Below are positions 20,352 to 32,749 of a DNA stretch of 64,000 bases, one piece after another. Positions within the stretch are counted from its first letter, which is position 1, and every line of letters begins with the position of its first letter. The notes below the pieces were generated by a model. That model had not been told where the DNA came from and ran no database searches. It saw nothing but the letters and a program-made list of their open reading frames with translations. The DNA is from Mycoplasmopsis agalactiae PG2 (GTDB taxonomy: Bacteria; Bacillota_I; Bacilli_A; Mycoplasmatales; Metamycoplasmataceae), in NCBI RefSeq assembly GCF_000063605.1, contig NC_009497.1, positions 186,001-250,000 of the forward strand. Direction: 5' to 3'. The translations under genes and the position numbers were made by a program.

Positions 20352-22120
20352 CATAAGTCAGTTAGTGAAAAACAGGAAAGAGCCAGAAAATTATTCGGTG
20401 AAATGCCTATTTCTAAGGCTATATGAATAGTTGCCATTCCTAGTTTATTAGCATCTATGATGGTTGGTCTATATTCATTTATAGATCAAATTTTCATATT
20501 GCAATTTGTGCCTAAATACAGCAATGTTTTTGGTAATGCTGATAGTGAAATAGTTAAATATTTAAATCTTGGCCTTCATAATGTAGGCGCCAATGATATA
20601 TTTAAAAGCTATAATCAGATGTTTAGTGCCTATAACGAGCAAGCTGCTATTGCAAATGTATCAAAATTAACTGTTATAAATTCAAATACTATAGTTTCAA
20701 CCACAACTGCTTCATTTACCCCATTAATTATTTTTTCCAATGCAATTGTCTATTTAGTTCCTGTTGGTTCATCAATTTACTATACAAAATGTATAGGTAA
20801 AAAGCTAGAAAAAACAGGTAAAAACTTGTGAGCAACTATGTTTTGAGTTAGTGTTATGCTCTCTGTTTTTCATCTCTTGTCACTTTTACAGCAATATGAA
20901 CAGGCTTAATAGACAAAATTGCAGGAGTTACTACAATTGATCCAGCAATTGCACGTAGTGCAAATGTTAATGTTGAAAGGTTACAAGACTTTTATAATGC
21001 AGCACATAAATTAAGTGTTGAATGAGCAAAACAGTACATTTATATTTATGCCAGCGCGACTGTTTTACAGTGCTTAACGCTTTATTTGTCATACTTTATT
21101 CGTTCTGAAGGCTACAACACATATGTAATGGCATGCGGTATTGCAGCTAACCTTATAAACATTGCTCTAGATGCTTTATTTATAATCGTTTTTAAAATGG
21201 GTGTGCTCGGTGGAGTTGTTGCCACAGTTATTGGCTGATTTTTCAACACATTTGCCTACATTATTTATATAGTTGTAAAAGATAGAAAGCAGAAAACGTG
21301 ACTTTCTATCAAGAGTTTATTTAAGTTTAAATTCAACAAAAAATTACTTGGGCCAATTTTTTCACTTGGTTTAGGCGGCTTTTTAAGAACATTTGGTATC
21401 GGATTTTCATTTATTGTTATGAACCTGTTGATTGCAAATTCTCACTTTGCAATGCCCGAATATTTCCAATTTTTCTGAGCAAAAGGACAGCCAATCGTAA
21501 GTTTGTTCTTGATCTCAATTTTTGGAATTAATGATGGAGCTAGAAGCTTATTTTCATACAATTACACACTAAGAAAATTTGATAGATGCAAAAAAGTGTA
21601 CTTATGAACAATGCTTATTGCCTTGCTTTATTCAATAATTGTTTATGTGTTTGTTGCTGCAACTGCCAATAATATATGGGTATGAATTTTAAATGTTGAC
21701 AGTGATAAAGTTGAAGGAACTGCGACATTTATTAGAATTATTTCGCTTAGAATTCTTGCTGTCTCATTAGTTATTAATTCCCTGCTTGCCTTCCAAGGAG
21801 CTAATGATGTTGAAAAAACTATATTTTCATCAGCATTTGAAAACTTTATTTCATTTATTATTGTTATTCCAATATCTTATGGAATTGCCTACGGTGTCTA
21901 TAAAACAACCGGAAACAAAGAAATTGTCAACTGAATTATTGTAGGTGCTTTTGTTTTTAACTGCTTATTATCATCACTATTTTTAATGGGCTTTTCATAC
22001 TGATTTGTGTTTAAAAAATTAGAAAAAATTGACCAAACAAAACTAAGCTGAAGCAGAAAAATTGAGCATAAATTTTTCGAAATGGCTCAGCAAGCTGAAT
22101 TACTTGAAACACCGTATTAG
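20349..22120 (+). pseudogene. MATE family efflux transporter, one frameshift, ATT start
   Basis: A ~590-codon multidrug/toxin exporter of the MATE family: about twelve hydrophobic segments, with the family-typical first helix (KAIWIVAIPSLLASMMVG) and the later PEYFQFFWAKGQP and GINDGARSLFSYNY segments. The reading frame of codons before ~20866 does not continue: within a T5 run at 20866-20870 one base is missing, after which the frame of TFTAIWTGLIDK runs to the stop at 22118. One more T would restore the gene. The start is also odd: an excellent AGGAGG precedes ATT rather than ATG. Both faults together suggest an inactive gene in this strain, or slippage-dependent expression. Confidence 0.8.
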
Positions 22121-22247
22121 TTTAGTGTGCAATATTTAAAATTTTAAGCAATATATAGCAACAAAATTAGCATATAAAAACTAAAAATTGTTAAAATTCA
22201 TATATTATTAACGCATACAAATAAGCTAAATAAAAAAGGAGGCTTAA

Positions 22248-23264
22248 ATGACATCAATAACTGCAAATATGCATCATAAGTATGATGAAATTTCAAAAGA
22301 ACTTAACACATTGTCTAAAGATGAGTTCAAAAAGATGCTTAAAGAAAAAACAACAATTGAAGCTAAAAAAACTTTCATTTTCTTTATTCTATCTATCTCA
22401 CTATTATCTATAGCACTTTTACTTTTAATACTTTTAATACTTTTTAATAAATTAGATCCTTGAGCAGTAAAAAATGCGGCTGAAGCTTCGAAAGTAGCAC
22501 CTGTTTCTGATACAGTAAAAAACATAAGTTGAGCTCTTTTTGCTTTAATAATAATTTTTATGCTTGCTGGTTCATACATACTTTCTTTATACTTTTCAAA
22601 TAAATTCAAAACCAAGCAACAAGCTTATAAAAAAGTTGACTTTGCACCTGTAATTTCTAAAATATTTACTTATGCTAATTTAGAATTTTCTAAACCAGAA
22701 GAAATTAATACTGAAGCCTATAAAACAGCCTTAGAAATGTATTCAAAAGAAGACAAAGTCGAAAGTGCAACTATTGTAAAATCATTTACTGCGCATGATA
22801 TAGATAACAAAAATGAATGAACTATTAATGAAGTAGAAATATTAAGAAACAGTAATGTAAAAGACAATGTTTTGCTTTTAGAATGTGCTGTTAGTCCTGA
22901 GTTTATCAATAAGTCACAACACTCAAGTTTTTATGCTCTTAAGCAACTTAATAATAAAGAAGAACTTATTAAAAATATTGATTCCGAATTTGTCGAATTA
23001 GATAGTGAAATAGGCTTATATGCAACAAATGAATCACTTTCAAAAGCATTAATTGATGACCTTAAGAAATTTGCTTCTGAATTTAGATTAGAACAAAATG
23101 GCTTTGGATTTTTATACAACGAAAAGTCAGCAAAGTTAAGCATATGATTTAAGTCACAAAATGAATTATTTAGCATATTAAAATCAGTTGATGTTGCATC
23201 AACATTACTAAATCATGTATGACTACTAACTGAAATAATGAACAAAACATCAATTTTAATTTAG
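22248..23264 (+). CDS. DUF3137 family membrane protein
   Basis: A 338-residue protein with a cytoplasmic coiled-coil-like start (ISKELNTLSKDEFKKMLKEK), two closely spaced transmembrane segments (about residues 43-67 and 86-108), and a long soluble C-terminal domain beginning FKTKQQAYKKVDFAPVI that resembles the DUF3137 family of mollicutes; the assignment is from memory of the pattern. AGGAGG precedes the ATG. Three TGA codons are Trp and the frame is continuous. The stop is directly adjacent to the stop of convergent rsmD. The role is unknown. It contains one exact dispersed motif. Confidence 0.75.
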
Positions 23265-23813
23265 TTAGTTTATATGACTAATATATAGAATATGGACTTT
23301 GCCATATTTTTTATTTTTCTGAACCATTAGTCTTTCAGGAAGAGCTATTTTTTCACTATCATTAGTTTCAACAACAATTAAGCCATTTTTTGATAAAAAG
23401 TTATTTTGCTTAACTAATTTTATACACTCATTAAGCAAATCATATTCTGCATATGGCGGATCTAGGAAAATATAGTCAAACACTCTGCCGGTTTTAGATT
23501 TTAAAAACGCTAGTGCATTAGTATTAAAGACTTCAATATTATTTATTTGCAAAGCATTAACATTTTCATAAATTATCTTAACTGCCTCTTTATCTTTTTC
23601 AACTGCAACGGCTTTCATTGCATAGTTACTTACTGATTCAATAGCCATTGAGCCTGAGCCTGCAAAAAGGTCAACCACAATTTTGCCTTCAAGCTGCATT
23701 CTAAGTGAAGAAAAAATAGCTTCACGAACTTTATCCATTGTTGGTCTAATGTTTTTTGATTTTGGCCAATTTAAAAGCCTGTGTCTATACTTGCCTGAAA
23801 TAACTCTTATCAT
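23265..23813 (-). CDS. rsmD: 16S rRNA (guanine-966 N2)-methyltransferase RsmD
   Basis: A 182-residue SAM-dependent methyltransferase. It begins MIRVISGKYRHRLL with the RsmD-typical basic start, has RPTMDKVREAIFSSL, the SAM-binding motif VVDLFAGSGSMAIES, acidic VAVEKDKEA and the catalytic DPPY. It methylates G966 of 16S rRNA during 30S assembly. AAGGAA precedes the ATG. It has no TGA codon. Confidence 0.96.
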   Translation of the reverse strand: MIRVISGKYRHRLLNWPKSKNIRPTMDKVREAIFSSLRMQLEGKIVVDLFAGSGSMAIESVSNYAMKAVAVEKDKEAVKIIYENVNALQINNIEVFNTNALAFLKSKTGRVFDYIFLDPPYAEYDLLNECIKLVKQNNFLSKNGLIVVETNDSEKIALPERLMVQKNKKYGKVHILYISHIN

Positions 23814-23869
23814 TTAGTTCCTTAAGCTCTTTAATAAAATCAATTATATGAGCATCAATATTTTTAAAT

Positions 23870-23875
23870 TATAAT
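23870..23875 (+). promoter_or_regulatory. -10 box of def, leaderless arrangement
   Basis: TATAAT six bases before the def ATG at 23882, with no ribosome binding site between them. Confidence 0.6.
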
Positions 23876-23881
23876 ATTTCT

Positions 23882-24445
23882 ATGAGTGTTTATAATGTAG
23901 ATTTAGTTAAGCTACCTAAAAAGGTTTTGAGAAAAAAATCAGAAAATGTTCCTATTCCATTAACTAGCGAAGACATTGAACTTGCAAAAACAATGATTTA
24001 TCATATCGACGATAGTCAAAAGCAAGGTTCAAAGTTTCAAGCAGGAGTTGGTGTTGCTGCTGTTCAATATGGCATTTTAAAAAGAGTTTTTTATATTAAT
24101 ATAACTGAAGATATGGTTGATGATAAAAAGCAAGTGCTACGAGATGTCTTTTTTAATCCCACCATTATAGCTATGTCTAATTCAAAAATCGCCCTTTCAC
24201 AAGGCGAAGGATGCCTAAGTGTTGGGAGAAACATACCTAATCAATCAGGGCTTGTTTATAGGCATAAAAGGATTGTTATCGAAGCTTATTCATACTTTGA
24301 GAAAAAGATAAAAAGATATGATCTTAGTGGCTATCCAGCAATTGTTGCTCAGCATGAATTGGACCATTTAGAAGGCAAGTTGTTCATTGACAGAATTGAT
24401 AATAATAATCCTTGAGACTCTTTCAAAGGAGAATTAATTTATTAA
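23882..24445 (+). CDS. def: Peptide deformylase
   Basis: A 187-residue metal-dependent enzyme that removes the formyl group from nascent proteins. The three family motifs are visible: GVGVAAVQYG (motif 1 with Val-Gln in place of the common Pro-Gln), EGCLSVG (motif 2, metal-binding Cys) and QHELDHLEG (motif 3, two metal-binding His and catalytic Glu). The only TGA is near the end and is Trp. The membrane protein gene starts 9 bases after the stop behind AAGGAG, so the two form an operon. Confidence 0.97.
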
Positions 24446-24454
24446 GGAGCAATT

Positions 24455-25873
24455 ATGAAAATAATCGAAAGTTTCGAAAAGATTGCATTTAATTCTTGGT
24501 CAATTTTGATCCCCATCATTTTAGTTATCTTTATTGTTGTTTTAGCTATATTATCTGGCCTAAAAAGAGGAATTTATGGGGGGCTAATAATTTTATTATT
24601 TGGCCTAACTGGCTGAATTGTAGGCTTATTCGCTGCTAAACCTGTAGTTGACATTATTGTGCAAAATACTAAAATAACTCTTCCTGGTAATAAGCAAGTT
24701 GATGCTGAAATACTCCGAAAAATGTTTTATGGAATAGTCATGTTTGGAATTCAAGCGCTATTTTTAATAGTTGCTGAAATAATTTCGCTAATTTTAAGAA
24801 AAGTTATTAGAAAACCTCTTAAAAATGTGCGTGAGAACAAAGTTTCAACTGTTGGAAGCCGTTCATTAGGAGCCATTTTATCAACTGCTGGAATAGTTCC
24901 TTGCGCAATATTAGCAGCTAATGTTACTGGATTTATGACGGCAAATAATAAAGTTATCGAAGCTAATAACAAGATGCTTAGTGTAATATCATTTAAAAAA
25001 GCTGAAGGCATTTCAAGATATACACCGGGGCTAATCGCTAGCGCTAAAATTGGCAATGATTTACTAACATCTAATAATGAAAGCAACAACAATGAATCAG
25101 TAATTAATGCATTTGAATGGTATTTACAACAATTTGTAAGACCGGAAAACTATATTTTGGTTTCTTCTGATGCGCAAGGCAATGCTAAACCTATATTAAG
25201 TGCAAATGTATTAAAAAATATTCATGATAAAAATGAACAACAAAAAGTTATAAACGGATTAATCCCATTTATTCTTGGTGATAATGCAAAAAAGAAAAAT
25301 GCGATTTCATTGTATTTTAACTTCAATACATCATCAAAGAGTGATGCTCTTAAATATGATTCTAGTTCAAGAAAAACTGAAATATTAACTGATACCAGTG
25401 AGAATGCTCAATCAAAACTTGGCAATATTGATAAGATAAACAACATTTTTAAGTTATATACCGCAACACCTGAATCATTTAAAATAGTAGAATACTTAAG
25501 CAAATTAGGGCTTAATGATTCTCAAGCGTCGCAAGGTTTTAATGAAATATATGATTTAGTAAATCAAACTGAACCTGTCTGAGATATTTTAAATGCTGCT
25601 CAGTTAAAGTTTAATATGCATCCTGATTACAAAATCAAAGTCTATGGTAAAGAATATGTAAGTAGAATGAAAGACATATTGTTTGATTTGTTTGAAAAAA
25701 ATACTTATGATAAAGCAAAAGGCACAAGCAAGTTTATCTATAACAGAGACGAGCTTAATGAAGAGAAAATGAAAGAGTGAGTAACTATTCAAACAATTCA
25801 TCAAAAAATCTACTGAATAGTTTCATCAGTTATTGACAATATGTTTATTATTCCTGAAGATACAAGCAACTAG
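24455..25873 (+). CDS. Membrane protein with CvpA-like N-terminal region
   Basis: A 472-residue protein. The first ~190 residues hold four hydrophobic segments; the pattern ILSGLKRGIYGGLIILLFGLTGWIVGLFAA resembles the CvpA (colicin V production) family, only in outline. The following ~280 residues are soluble and Asn/Ser rich, with no recognised domain. Three TGA codons are Trp. It follows def by 9 bases with a good AAGGAG. No lipobox. Function unknown; the CvpA label is tentative. Confidence 0.7.
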
Positions 25874-25973
25874 CTTGTATTTTTATTTATCTTTTTAGAC
25901 TGTTTTATAGGTATTAACATCAATACGCTAAGCTAAATAACAACATTAAGTAATCATCATTTTTAGATTATTA

Positions 25974-25979
25974 TATAAT
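25974..25979 (+). promoter_or_regulatory. -10 box of parE, leaderless arrangement
   Basis: TATAAT overlapping the first possible ATG (25978) and ending seven bases before the second in-frame ATG (25987). The transcript would start next to the second ATG, which decides the start. Confidence 0.55.
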
Positions 25980-25986
25980 GAATTAT

Positions 25987-27903
25987 ATGAGTAATTCTAA
26001 TTACGATGCAAGTAGTATTCAGCAATTAAAAGGCCTAGAAGCTGTTAGAAAAAGACCTGGAATGTATATTGGGTCAACTGATGTTAATGGTTTACATCAT
26101 TTAATTTGGGAAATAGTAGATAACTCAATTGATGAAGCTTTAGCTGGCGAAACAAATGAAATTATTGTTATCTTAAAAAAAGATGGATCAGTTGTTGTTT
26201 CTGATAATGGTCGTGGGATTCCTGTTGGCAAAACTCCAAGTGGCAAAAGCGCTGTGGAGTTAGTTTTTACTGAGCTTCATGCAGGTGGAAAGTTTAATGA
26301 AGGTGCTTACAAAACTTCAGGTGGTCTGCATGGTGTTGGTTCATCAGTTGTTAATGCTTTAAGTAATAAACTAAAATGTCTTGTTTATAGGGACAAACAT
26401 ATTTATGAGACCATTTTTGAAAATGGTGACAACATTGTGCAAAAGACGCACATTATAGGTTCAACAAACAAAAGAGGAACCTCAATTCAATTCTGACCAA
26501 ATTATGAAATATTTAAAAAAGCTAAGTTTAACTTTGAAACAATTGCTGAAAGATTAAGAGAAAGTAGCTTTTTAATTAGCAATCTTTCCATTAAATTAAT
26601 TGATGAGCAAAGTGAGAGAAGTGAAGAGTTTAAATATTCAAATGGTATTAAAGCTTTTGTTGAATTTATTAATGATTCAAAAACTGCTTTATTTAACGTT
26701 TATTCCTTTAAACAAGTTGTTAACGAAATAGAAATAGAGTGCGGTTTTCAGTATACTGATGGTTTTAATGAAACAATATTATCATTTGTTAATAACGTAA
26801 AAACTAGAGATGGCGGAACTCATGAAATTGGGCTTAAATCTGCTATAACTAAAACTTTTAATGACTTTGCACTTGATGAAAAAGTATTAAAAGGCAAAAA
26901 TACATTTGATGGTGAAGATGTCCGTGAAGGCTTAACTGTAGTATTATCGGTCAAAATACCTGAAAAATATTTAGAATTTGTGAGTCAAACAAAAGACAAG
27001 TTAGGCACACCTGAGGCTAAGAGTGCTGTTGAAGAAGCAGTAAGCAAAAATTTAAAAACATGAATAACTGAAAACAAGCAAATAGCTAAAAAAATTTTAG
27101 ACAAAATTAAGCGTGCATCTGATTCACGAGAATCAGCTAGAAAAGCGCGTTTAGAAGCTAGAAAAACTAAAAGCGCGCTAAAAGAAAAGCAAATTTTAAG
27201 CGGCAAGCTAACTCCAGCGCAAACAAAAAATGTTAAAGAAAAAGAACTTTTCTTAGTTGAAGGGGATTCAGCTGGCGGTTCAGCTAAATCAGGTAGAGAC
27301 AGAAGATATCAAGCAATCTTGCCGCTTAGAGGAAAAGTTATAAACACTGAAAAAGCAAGGTTAATTGACATTCTTAAAAATGAAGAAATAAACACCATAA
27401 TTAATGCAATAGGTGCTGGAATTGGACAAGATTTTGATATTAACAAAATCCAGTATGACAAAGTTATTATCATGACTGATGCTGATACTGATGGAGCGCA
27501 TATTCAAATATTGCTTTTGACCTTTTTCTTTATACATATGCGTAGATTAATTGAAGAAGGCAAAGTATATATTGCCTTACCTCCTTTGTTCAAACTGACT
27601 ATAAACAAGGCAAAAAAGGAAATTTTGTATGCCTGAGATGAAAATGAATTAAAAGAGCTTTTGCAAACTAAAATGAAAAATGCAGAAGTGCAAAGATATA
27701 AAGGTTTAGGCGAAATGAATGCAGATCAGTTGTGAGAAACAACAATGAATCCAGAAACAAGAACTTTAATTCAAGTAAGAATTCAAGATGCTGCACTAGC
27801 AGAAAGAAGAGTTTCAACACTGATGGGCGATAATGTTGAGTCTAGAAAAGAATGAATTAACAAAAATGTTAATTTCACATTAGAAGATGACTTTGAAATA
27901 TAA
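25987..27903 (+). CDS. parE: DNA topoisomerase IV subunit B
   Basis: A 638-residue ATPase subunit of topoisomerase IV. GHKL ATPase motifs are [24 protein letters not shown] and [14 protein letters not shown]; the TOPRIM domain carries [20 protein letters not shown] and [11 protein letters not shown]; the C terminus has [20 protein letters not shown]. The pairing with parC just downstream (15-base gap) and sequence character favour ParE over GyrB. The upstream ATG at 25978 overlaps the likely -10 box, so 25987 is preferred. Several TGA codons are Trp. The enzyme decatenates daughter chromosomes and is a fluoroquinolone target. Confidence 0.95.
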
Positions 27904-27918
27904 CTTTATAGGTAAATT

Positions 27919-30504
27919 ATGAATAAGAAAAAAGAACAACAATTAAATGATTTGTTATCAAAGATTATTCAAGAAAACCTTGATACAGTAGTAGCTGATA
28001 GATTTAGTCGCTACTCTAAATATGTTATTCAACAAAGAGCACTTCCTGATGTGCGTGATGGTCTTAAACCTGTGCAAAGAAGAATTCTTTATTCAATGTA
28101 TGATTTAGGCTTGCAAAACAATAAACCATTTAAAAAATCAGCTCGTGTTGTTGGTGATGTTATTGGTAAATACCATCCCCATGGTGATACTTCGATTTAT
28201 GATGCTATGGTTAGAATGGGACAAGAGTGAAAAATGGGGCATACCCTAGTTGAAATGCATGGAAATGTAGGTTCAATCGACGATGATCCAGCTGCCGCTA
28301 TGCGTTATACTGAAGTAAGGCTTTCTGAAATTGCTAATTATGTTATAGGCGACATAAGAAAAAATACAGTTAAATTTGCTCCTAATTTTGACGATTCTGA
28401 AAAAGAACCTGTTGTTATGCCGGTTTTGATTCCTAATTTATTAATTAATGGATCAACAGGTATTGCTTCAGGTTTTGCCACAGAGATGCCACCGCATAAT
28501 TTAAATGAGATTTTAGATGCTGCTATTGCTAAGGTTAAAAACCCTGCCATTGAACTTACTAAGTTAGCTAAAATTATCCAAGGACCAGATTTTCCAACAG
28601 GTGGGATAATTTATGGAACTGAAGGAATTCATGAAGCTTTTGAAAGAGGAAAGGGCAGAATAACACTAGCTTCAAGATATAATGTTTATACTGATAGTAA
28701 ATATAAATATATTGAAATTACTGAAATTCCATATGGCGTTGTAAAATCCAAATTAGTCCATGAAATAGATTTAATCGTCGATTCTGAAGAGGTAGCTGGT
28801 CTTTTGGAAGTTAAAGATCAAACTGATCGTAATGGTATTAATATATTAATCACCTTAGATAAGGAAGCTGATGAAAATGTAATTGTAAATTATCTTTTTT
28901 TAAAAACACAAATGAGAATTTATTATAACTACAATAATGTAGTTATTGATAACTACACACCAAAAACACTAGGCATTTCGGCGCTTTTAGATGCATATTT
29001 AAAACATGTTAAAGACATAAAAATAAAAACCATTGAGTTTGATTTAATTAAGCATAAGGCAAGACTCGAAATAGTAATTGGCTTTTTAAAGGTTGCTAAA
29101 ATAACTGACAAAGTTATCGAAGTAATTCGTAAGAGTGAGAACTCAAAACAAGGTGTTATTGATAATTTGATGTCAGCTTTTGATTTTACCTTAAATCAAG
29201 CTACAGCTATAGCTGAGTTAAGACTTTATAAATTAAGTAAAACCGATGAGCATGCTTTTTTAATTGAAAAGGAAGAGTTAGAAGAAAAAATTAAGCAATG
29301 CGAATTGTTATTAAATGATTCAGATGAATTTAACAAATACTTAATTGCTTTATTTAAAGATCTTAAGTCAAAATTTGGTAGGGCAAGACGAACTTCAATT
29401 GAAAATGAACAAATAAAAGCCTCTATAAATCAAGAGGATTTAGTTAAAGAAGAGCAAGTATTTTTAGGAATTAGTAAATTTGGATATATTAAAAAAGTTT
29501 CTAAAAAAATATATGAATCTAATTTAATTAATACTTATGGCATAAAAGAAGATGACAACATTTTGTTTTATGATAATGCTAGTTCATTAGATAAATTGTT
29601 GCTTTTTACAAACTTTGGTAATTATGCTTATTTGCCTGTTTTTAAGGTGCATGAGTCAAAATGAAAAGAGTTTGGAACTCATCTTAGTGACTTTGTTGAT
29701 TTAACTTCAGGCGAAGAGCTAGTTAGCGCTATCAAAGTTTCAGATTTTGATTCATCTAACTATGTTTGTTTATTTACAAAAAAAGGACAAGGCAAGAAAG
29801 TTTTATTAAAAGAATTTGATGTTTCTAGATTTAGTAAAACTTTTGTAGCTATGAAGCTAAAAAGCGATGATGAATTAATCGGAGCCAAGTTATCAAACGG
29901 ATTAAAAGATGTATTGCTTATAACTAAGAATAATTTTGCTTCATTATATTCAGAAAATGAAGTCCCTATTTATGGTTTAAAATCAAATGGAAATAAAGCT
30001 TGCTATTTAGCGAATTATGATGAATTATCAGCATTTGCAGTTGTAAGTTCTAATGATTCTGTTGTATTAATTAATGCTAACAATAGAGCTAAAGTTGTTA
30101 ATGTTTCAGAAATAACAAAAGTTTCTAAGGCAAACAAAGGCGTTGCATTATTTGCTAAAAGTAGGACTAATAGTCCTATAAAACAGTGCGATTCGTTACA
30201 AGCTAGTTCAAAAATATTAATTGTCAACAATCAAGGACAAGCCCATTTTGAAAAAATACAAGATTATGCAAAAGCAGCCTATGCAAAATTTATTAATTTT
30301 GATGTTGACGATTTACGCACTGTGTCATTAATTTCTAATTATTCAAGCGACAGTGAAAATTCAAACACTCACTCTTATGATAAAGAATCAGCAGTTGAAG
30401 AGCAAATAATGAATGATGCAATTGAAACTAAAAATTCAATTGATTTAACTATTGATGAAATACTTTCAAAAGTAGATGAATTACTAAAGAAAGATAAAAA
30501 ATAG
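27919..30504 (+). CDS. parC: DNA topoisomerase IV subunit A
   Basis: An 861-residue DNA breakage/reunion subunit. It has the winged-helix region with [20 protein letters not shown] (quinolone-resistance-determining region; Thr and Asp at positions equivalent to E. coli ParC 80 and 84) and the active-site Tyr in [10 protein letters not shown]. The C-terminal third is a beta-pinwheel of repeated blades ([30 protein letters not shown]-like elements) followed by an acidic tail. It follows parE and is expressed with it. TGA codons are Trp and the frame is continuous. One exact dispersed motif lies at 30176. Confidence 0.95.
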
Positions 30505-30647
30505 CAAATTTTAATAAAATTACTAAAACAATTGTTTTATAGGGCTACAAGCTCTATTTTTTATTAATTTTATGAAAATTTCAAAAATTGGTAAAATTAA
30601 TTATGAAAATATTTTTATATTCATAAACTAACGTTATAAGGAAAATT

Positions 30648-31577
30648 ATGAGCGCATTAACAGATAATAAAAAGGAAAAGTTCCTTTTTGCCATTGATTT
30701 AGATGGAACCTTGCTCTCTTCAAGTAGGGAAAACATAGTTCCTGAAAATTGCATTAAAGCTATTCAAAGAGCAAAAGAAGAAGGACATGTTGTATGTATT
30801 TTTACAGGTCGTCCTTGAAGAAGTACAAAACCAATATATGACAAATTAGGACTTAATACTGTTGTTTCTAACTATAATGGCGCACAAATTCACAATCCAA
30901 AAGATGATAATTTTATTCCTCATATTAAGTATTTAAACTTAAATGAAATGCTTTACATTCTTGGTGATGAAAAAGTAAAAAAAGAAATCTCAAACCTTGC
31001 AATTGAAGGACCAGGCTGAGTTCAATTAGAACACCGTGATGATGATATTGAAGCAGTTTTCGGTTTTAGTTCAGCTGAAAAATTTACAGTTGGAATTAAC
31101 CTTAACAAGGTTCCTTTGAGTCCAACAGGAATTGTTTTTGATGTTAAAGAATCAACTGATGCTGAAGAATTAAGAAGGTATCTAAGAGCTAGATACGGTG
31201 ACCTTGGTGAATTTTCATATTGATCAAAAGGGGAAGGACTTACACCAGTATTTGATATTACCAATGTTACTGTAAATAAAGGAAGGGCACTTTCTTTACT
31301 ATCTAGATATTATGGTGTTGATTTGGACCATACTATTGCTTTTGGTGATGGATTTAACGATGTACCTATGTTTAAGGTGGCAACAGTATCTGTTGTTTTA
31401 GGTAACGCTTCTGATTTAGTTAAAAGACATGCTACAGTAAGATTGAAGAAAACTAACAAAGATGGTGCTGTAGGTGAATACATTAACAAGTTTTTAGATA
31501 ATCCTGAAAAGGAAATAGCTAAATCAAAAGTAATGGCACTAAAAATGAGAAAAGTGTCTATTCAGGAAGAAGAATAA
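30648..31577 (+). CDS. Cof-type HAD-IIB family hydrolase
   Basis: A 309-residue haloacid dehalogenase-type phosphatase: motif I AIDLDGTLLSS (nucleophile Asp near residue 17), motif II FTGRP, the cap region of class IIB, motif III Lys in VNKGRAL, and motif IV AFGDGFNDVPMF. Such enzymes dephosphorylate sugar phosphates, nucleotides or flavins; the substrate is not evident. AAGGAAAA precedes the ATG. rnhC follows after one base. Several TGA codons are Trp. Confidence 0.92.
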
Positions 31578-31578
31578 T

Positions 31579-32295
31579 TTGAAGTTTTTAGACTTTGATG
31601 TTGAAAGCAATTTGCTTGAAAATAAAAGCATAATAGGCGTTGACGAAGTGGGTGTTGGTGACTATTTTGGCCCGCTTTGTGCCTGTGCTGTTTTTATTGA
31701 TGCTAAAAATATGTCTAAAATAGCACAATTAGGTATTAAAGATAGTAAAAAAATAAGCGATAAAAAGATTAAAGAGCTTGCTGCTAAACTTAAAAGTAGC
31801 AAGCTAATTTCTTATTCTTTAGCACACTTAAATCCTTCCGGATACAATAAATTAAATAAAAATTACAATGCTCACACTCTAAAAATGTTTGTGCATCTTA
31901 AAGCTATTAATTCATTGAGTGCTAAGTTAAAAAACGATAAACATGATTACATACTTATTGACAAGTATGCATCAGCTGAAAATATGCTAAAGTATTACAA
32001 TGAGCTAGTTATAAGTAATAACTGAGCTAATTTTAAAGAAATTAATGAAGATGTTTTAATAGCTAACAAAGCAGAAACATATAGCATTAGTGTTGCTGCA
32101 GCTTCTATATTAGCAAGAGATCAGTTTTTAACATTGATTGCTAAAATGAATGAAGAATATAACACAATTTTTCCCCTAGGAGCAGGTAAAAAAGTGAGTG
32201 AATTCGCTAAGGAATTTTTTGCAAAACACAATTATAGTGAAGATGTGATTTTAAACACATGCAAGAAAAGCTTCAAGATGAAGATTTTAGAATAG
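31579..32295 (+). CDS. rnhC: Ribonuclease HIII
   Basis: A 238-residue ribonuclease that cleaves the RNA strand of RNA-DNA hybrids. The catalytic motif IIGVDEVGVGDYFGP matches the HIII rather than the HII subtype; later SILARDQF and the acidic positions agree. It lacks most of the usual long N-terminal TBP-like domain of HIII, so it is short. The start is TTG at 31579, one base after the HAD stop, behind GGAAGAAG; no ATG is available. One TGA is Trp. Confidence 0.9.
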
Positions 32296-32400
32296 CGCTT
32301 CGCTATCATGCTAATAAATAATTACTGTTGCAAAGTAACTAGTTATTTTAGGCGCTAATATTTTTTTTATTTTTTTGCTTTTAAAAAATTAAAAAATATT

Positions 32401-32428
32401 TTGACTTATTTTTTAATTGTGCTAAAAT
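32401..32428 (+). promoter_or_regulatory. Promoter of 5S rRNA copy 1
   Basis: TTGACT (32401-32406), 16-base spacer, TAAAAT (32423-32428), immediately before the 5S gene. It is repeated exactly at 33171-33198. Confidence 0.8.
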
Positions 32429-32433
32429 AATTA

Positions 32434-32533
32434 TCAGTGGCCATAGCAAAGGGGATCACCTGATACCATTCCGAACTCAGTAGTTAAGCCCTTTAGCGCC
32501 GAAGATACCAGAGATGGGAAAATAGGGAGCTGC
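32434..32533 (+). rRNA. rrf: 5S ribosomal RNA, copy 1
   Basis: A ~100-nt 5S gene recognised from GTGGCCATAGCAAAGGGGAT, ACCTGATACCATTCCGAACT, CAGTAGTTAAGCCC and AGCGCCGA..GAGCTGC. The ends are approximate. A T7 tract follows directly and should terminate it. No 16S or 23S gene is in the window, so it is separate from the rRNA operon. Copy 2 differs at a single base near the 5' end (TTATCAG versus TTACCAG). Confidence 0.93.
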
Positions 32534-32749
32534 TTTTTTTATTTTCTTTTTGGCATATTTAGCTTCATTAGTTTTAAAAATTAAGTTAGTTTTTGAAACA
32601 AATATAGCATTATGGCTCTAGAATATAAAAAAAGTTGCCATAATTTTTGCAAACTTGATTATCATAACAATATTGTTTTATACTATTCATATTATAATAA
32701 TGCGGCTTAGCTTGCTAAGTCAAACTATGCTTTAATGTAAAGGAGAGCA

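Noticed and set aside
25978-25980. First ATG as start of parE
   Set aside because: It overlaps the only good -10 box; the second ATG nine bases later fits a leaderless transcript and the family's N-terminal length.
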